In this document: piece after piece, positions 60,659 to 64,000 of the stretch
Layout of the letters: the number at the start of each line of letters is the position of its first letter
How positions within the stretch are numbered: position 1 is the stretch's first letter
Assembly (NCBI RefSeq): GCF_011369485.1
Contig: NZ_VXCA01000012.1
Location: 1-64,000, forward strand
Direction: 5' to 3'
Origin: Pseudomonas atagonensis
GTDB lineage: Bacteria; Pseudomonadota; Gammaproteobacteria; Pseudomonadales; Pseudomonadaceae
DNA length: 64,000 nucleotides
Notes under the pieces: generated by a model
Seen by the model: the letters and a program-made list of their open reading frames with translations, nothing else
Database searches by the model: none
Told to the model about the DNA's origin: nothing
Position numbers and translations under genes: made by a program

Positions 60659-62004
60659 TACCAGCCACTCCACGCACGCAGCGTCGCCAACGGACGGCGC
60701 AGCAAGTAATAACCGAGCATCACCCGACCGCCATAAATCTTCGCCGTGCCGTGCAGGCCCAGGCGCGCGTGCTCCGGGGCGCCGTCGATGCTGGCGAGCA
60801 ACCGATAGGCAACCACGCCTTCATCACTGGGCCGCGCCTGATAACTGGTTTCGAGAATCTTGCCCTTGAGCGGAGTCAGCGGGTACGCCGTCAGAAACAG
60901 CGTGACTTCGGCGCCCGGCTCGAGGGCAATGGCGTCGGCGACTGCCAACTGGATCTGCATCGCCGGTTGCGTCGGATCGGCCACTTGCATGATGCGCTCG
61001 CCAGTCACCACCGGTTTGCCCAGCCAGTCATTGGGATCGCTGAACACCGCGACACCACCACGCGGCGACAGCACTTGCGTGCGTTTGAGCTGGGCCTGCA
61101 CCGCCGCCAGTTCCGCCCGGCGTTGTTGCGAACGCCCGGCGAGCAGGGTCAGTTCGCTTTTGCTCTGCGGGTTGTCGAACGCCCGCTGGCTGGCCGCCTG
61201 CAACTCGGCGTCGGCCACCGCGACTTCCTTGCCGAGCACTTCGGCGCGGCTGCGCAGGGTGGTTTCATCGAGCGAGAACAACGGCGTACCGGCGTCCACC
61301 GGTTGATTCGGCCGCACCTGGATTTTTTCGATCACGCCGTCGATGGGCGAACTGATGATCTGCGCCTGCCGCGAGACAATCTCGGTCGGCGCCAAGGCGG
61401 TTTGCCGCACCGGTAACAGCAATAAGGCACCGATCACTATCAGGGCGAGCAGCCATTGCTTGCGATTGGGCCGCCAGCGGCTGAAACGCTTGCGCCGGGT
61501 CAGCGCCGCCCAGCAGTACGCCCAGGTGTTGACCAGACCTTTGAGGTGTTGCCCGAACAAGGCCGGCGGCTCCTGTTCGAGCAGGATGATCAACAAACCC
61601 AGCCGTTGATCGTCGCGATCATGCACCGGCACGCACCACACCCCCGACGGCCACCATTCGCTCCAGCCTTCGGCAATGTCCGCTGGCGGAGCGGTGCTGT
61701 CCTGCGTCAGCCACAACGGTTCGCCATCCGGCACCTGCGCGGCCACCCAGCGACTGGCGCGGCGCAACCACACCAGATACGGCGAATCCTCGCTGGGCCG
61801 CGACAGGCCGGAGACGTTGAGCAATTCCAGCGACGACTCTCGCTGGGCAAACACCAGCGCCTGGTGAAACTGCAGCATCGGGTACAAGTCGTTGGCCATG
61901 CTGAACGCCAGCGCATTCAGCGAGTCGGCGGCCATGGCCTTGTCGCGCAAGGCGTCGAGTTCCAGCAGCAGGTGAGGGTGGGGCAGCGGCTCGTTCATTG
62001 TCAT
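60658..62004 (-). CDS. GAF-like/HlyD membrane-fusion protein
   Basis: A 448-residue protein with a cytoplasmic N-terminal GAF-like region (about 10-165: NALAFSMANDLYPMLQFHQA, SGVWCVPVHDRDDQRLGLLI). One membrane helix follows (QWLLALIVIGALLLLPVRQT near 185-205) and a periplasmic HlyD adaptor (AQIISSPIDGVIEKIQVRPN, QPVDAGTPLFSLDETTLRSR, TQVLSPRGGVAVFSDPNDWL). A ligand-sensing role for the GAF-like part is inference. Its start overlaps the upstream adaptor stop (ATGA), and its stop overlaps the protease start. Confidence 0.8.
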   Translation of the reverse strand: MTMNEPLPHPHLLLELDALRDKAMAADSLNALAFSMANDLYPMLQFHQALVFAQRESSLELLNVSGLSRPSEDSPYLVWLRRASRWVAAQVPDGEPLWLTQDSTAPPADIAEGWSEWWPSGVWCVPVHDRDDQRLGLLIILLEQEPPALFGQHLKGLVNTWAYCWAALTRRKRFSRWRPNRKQWLLALIVIGALLLLPVRQTALAPTEIVSRQAQIISSPIDGVIEKIQVRPNQPVDAGTPLFSLDETTLRSRAEVLGKEVAVADAELQAASQRAFDNPQSKSELTLLAGRSQQRRAELAAVQAQLKRTQVLSPRGGVAVFSDPNDWLGKPVVTGERIMQVADPTQPAMQIQLAVADAIALEPGAEVTLFLTAYPLTPLKGKILETSYQARPSDEGVVAYRLLASIDGAPEHARLGLHGTAKIYGGRVMLGYYLLRRPLATLRAWSGW

Positions 62005-62774
62005 GGGCGAGCGTCTTGAGCGAATTCGGCGGTGCCACTCATGCCGGCCATCAACTCCGGATGCTTGCCGTCCAGGCGTGCTTCCAGCTCGACGGTTTGC
62101 GCCACCGCATCGACTCGCGAGTTGATGCCGCTGACGTGAGCCGTATAGGTCTTGCCGGTTTCATGAATGCTGACCTGCAGCGGCAGGCCGGGCTTGAGGT
62201 CTTTGAGCAGATTGGACGGCACATTGAGGCGCACCTTCAGCGCGCCGTCACTGACCAGATCGAACAGCGGAGTACCGGCCGCCACGGTTTGATACGGCTT
62301 GACGTACACCTTGGCGACACGCCCGGCAAATGGCGCCAGCACCTGACAATAACTGTTCTGCGCGACGCCCATGGCCCGTGCGCCGTCAGCCTTTTGCACT
62401 TCGGTATTGGCCATCGACACTTCAATGTCGCCGACCGCGTTGAGCTGGCGCAGTTGCTTTTTTGCTTCCAGATTCTGTTTGGCCATGGCCAGTTCCGCCG
62501 CCGCGACTTTCACGCGGGCCTCGGCTTCGCTACAGTTGAAGCGGGCGAGCAATTCGGCTTTGGCGACCTGTTCGCCGAAACCGGTCTTCAGTTCACCCAA
62601 GGTGCCGGCCATCTGGCTGGACAGGGTGGTTTCCAGTTCAGCGGCGAGCAACACACGAATCGCACTGGCGCTTTCCAGTGTGGGGGCCGGAACACTTTCT
62701 TCGGCGTGGACGGGCAGGATCAGACTGGCCAACAACAGAACCCCGAAACGGGATTCAAGGGCGATTTTGTGCAT
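62001..62774 (-). CDS. Small periplasmic HlyD-type adaptor
   Basis: A 257-residue exported adaptor with a signal peptide (MHKIALESRFGVLLLASLIL, cleavage near VHAEESV). It has the lipoyl/beta-barrel layout: SSQMAGTLGELKTGFGEQVA, a helical hairpin (ARVKVAAAELAMAKQNLEAK), SYCQVLAPFAGRVAKVYVKP and a barrel DGALKVRLNVPSNLLKDLKP. It is shorter than typical adaptors and has no membrane anchor. It overlaps the TolC-type gene by 20 bases upstream and the GAF-HlyD gene by 4 bases downstream. Confidence 0.8.
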   Translation of the reverse strand: MHKIALESRFGVLLLASLILPVHAEESVPAPTLESASAIRVLLAAELETTLSSQMAGTLGELKTGFGEQVAKAELLARFNCSEAEARVKVAAAELAMAKQNLEAKKQLRQLNAVGDIEVSMANTEVQKADGARAMGVAQNSYCQVLAPFAGRVAKVYVKPYQTVAAGTPLFDLVSDGALKVRLNVPSNLLKDLKPGLPLQVSIHETGKTYTAHVSGINSRVDAVAQTVELEARLDGKHPELMAGMSGTAEFAQDARP

Positions 62775-64000
62775 TCGGCGTTCCTTGCGAAGTGGCGGCG
62801 AGCAGGCGTTGCTGTTCTTGTTCGTTCAACGTGCGCTGGATCTCCCGGGCCAGCGTCTTGATGTCGTGTTGCTGGATTTCCTTGGGCAAGACGTCCAGAC
62901 CGACCGAGTTGTACATCCGCCCCCAAGCGGCCTGGGCACTGGAGAACGCGGCTTCACGCTGATAGCGCGAGAGCAGATAGCGACCCTCGGAGCGAATCAC
63001 TTCCAGCTCCGAGCCGAGTGCGCCGGTCTTTGCCGCTTGCGCGTAATCGAGCAGGCTGCGGTCGACGCGCAGGCTGTCTTCAGCAAACTGCACTTCCTGA
63101 CGCGCCAGTTGATAGCGCAGGGTGCCGACCCGTACTTGCGTAAGAATCGCCATGGACAGCGCCACCCGCCGGGTGTCGTCGGTTTCGTTCTGGGATTTTT
63201 CTGCGCGGTTGAGCGACGGCAATTGCAGCAGGCGCAACAGGTTCATCGAGACTTGCAGGCCGGTGCTGGTCCAGTCGTTGTTGTAGAGGTATTTGTTGGA
63301 GTCGTACTTGTAGCCGAAATCGACGCTGACATTCGGCCACAGCTGCGCCTTGGCGATTTCCAGATCCTTCTGGTTGACCCGTTTGCGATACCACTCTTCC
63401 ATGATTTCCGGACGGTTCTCCAGCGACAGCTGTTCCAGCCGCGCCATGCTCTGGCGCACCTCCGGCAGCGGCGGATCGGCCATGTCGGCGAGGACCATTT
63501 TCGACCCCGGCGGCAACGACATCAGCGCCGACAGCTCAGCCTGGGCGAATTCCAGATCCTGACGGCGCACGGTCAGCAGATAGATCGAATCGAGGAGTGC
63601 GCGCTGGTAGGCGAGAATTTCCTGACGCGGTAACAGACCCCGTATTTCGGCCTCGCGGGCCGAGGTCAGTGCGGTGTTGGTGCGCATCAGCAACTTGTCG
63701 ACTTCGGGCAGCAATCGCTGCGCGCCGAGCGCACGCCAATATGCGTTGCGCACATCCTGCAGGACGTTCTGCGCGACTTTGCGCCGACGCTCTTCGGCCA
63801 TCAGGATCTGATCGGACTTTTGCTGGGTGCGGTAATAGGCGACGCCGAAATCCAGCAGGCTCCAGCTCAGCCCCAGACCATAGACTTCGCGATAACGTTC
63901 TTCGGACGTCGATGGACGCAAGCTGACCTGACGGTCTTCGATACCGATCGAGGTGCCGCCGGAATCGTTGTTTCGCCCCGCGTAACCGGCGGAGGCGACC
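62755..64000 (-). CDS. TolC-family outer-membrane channel (5' end outside window)
   Basis: The open frame continues through the window edge; at least 415 residues are visible and the N-terminus is missing. It has the TolC/OEP pattern of long helices and repeats: ERYREVYGLGLSWSLLDFGV, RNAYWRALGAQRLLPEVDKL, RDLEFAQAELSALMSLPPGS, then a second repeat with WPNVSVDFGYKYDSNKYLYN and ELEVIRSEGRYLLSRYQREA. This would be the outer-membrane exit duct for the operon. It is the first visible gene of the four-gene unit, and more genes may lie upstream beyond 64000. Confidence 0.83.
   Translation of the reverse strand, partial: VASAGYAGRNNDSGGTSIGIEDRQVSLRPSTSEERYREVYGLGLSWSLLDFGVAYYRTQQKSDQILMAEERRRKVAQNVLQDVRNAYWRALGAQRLLPEVDKLLMRTNTALTSAREAEIRGLLPRQEILAYQRALLDSIYLLTVRRQDLEFAQAELSALMSLPPGSKMVLADMADPPLPEVRQSMARLEQLSLENRPEIMEEWYRKRVNQKDLEIAKAQLWPNVSVDFGYKYDSNKYLYNNDWTSTGLQVSMNLLRLLQLPSLNRAEKSQNETDDTRRVALSMAILTQVRVGTLRYQLARQEVQFAEDSLRVDRSLLDYAQAAKTGALGSELEVIRSEGRYLLSRYQREAAFSSAQAAWGRMYNSVGLDVLPKEIQQHDIKTLAREIQRTLNEQEQQRLLAATSQGTPNAQNRP

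Noticed and set aside
1..64000. tRNA, rRNA or complete insertion sequence
   Set aside because: No cloverleaf with a TTCGA-type arm and CCA end, no rRNA sequence and no transposase frame was recognised by reading.

Overview
The window reads as a chromosomal segment of a fluorescent Pseudomonas (P. fluorescens group). The evidence is high G+C coding sequence, REPIN-type palindromes built on GTGGGAGCGGGCTTGCCCGC, an MvaT/MvaU-family silencer, a PtxS-controlled 2-ketogluconate operon with the exact PtxS operator palindrome, and Pseudomonas-type galU-gor and ahpC-ahpF neighbourhoods. No rRNA, tRNA, CRISPR array or complete insertion sequence was seen.

Layout. 1-9.2 kb: a secreted Trp/Gly/Tyr-rich protein (cut by the window edge), an AcuI-type reductase, a GyrI-like protein, an alkylation-repair operon (2OG-oxygenase, alkB, ada), several small unknown proteins and lipoproteins, then galU. 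9.3-17 kb: gor, a KfrA-like coiled-coil DNA-binding protein divergent from a tyrosine recombinase, ahpC, ahpF, gloA, a DUF4946-like protein and an H-NS-type silencer with a TTG start. 17-26 kb: a CSS-EAL phosphodiesterase, two LysR regulators beside likely targets (an EamA transporter; an aldo-keto reductase and a VOC protein), hpd and rarD. 25.8-26.9 kb: two inverted-repeat elements flank a highly structured leader in front of a DUF6124-type gene. 26.9-34 kb: an MFS transporter, CdaR-type regulator and glycerate kinase set, a chemoreceptor and aruH. 34-39.4 kb: kguEKTD and ptxS, with two operators. 39.5-45.3 kb: a lower-G+C island with a 937-residue beta-module protein of unknown function and a classical autotransporter. 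45.3-55 kb: DUF1345 protein, RND efflux pump with a divergent two-component system, pncA, and an ECF sigma/anti-sigma/TPR operon. 55-64 kb: a methyltransferase, dienoyl-CoA isomerase, nudC, a TSUP permease, and a compact export-like operon (TolC-type protein, adaptor, GAF-HlyD protein, M50 protease fused to a HlyD adaptor) that runs off the window end.

How the parts work together. Peroxide and thiol defence (gor, ahpCF, gloA) and DNA alkylation repair dominate the left third. The middle is peripheral carbon uptake (sugar acids/glycerate, 2-ketogluconate, tyrosine, arginine) with local regulators. The right third is envelope and export. The most unusual items are the structured leader at 26.1-26.3 kb, the M50-HlyD export cluster at 58.6-64 kb, the low-G+C beta-module gene with a 16-bp palindrome upstream, an Ada protein missing three of four zinc-ligand cysteines, an ECF sigma gene with no ordinary start codon at its natural position, and a kinase whose C-terminus is encoded by a REPIN.
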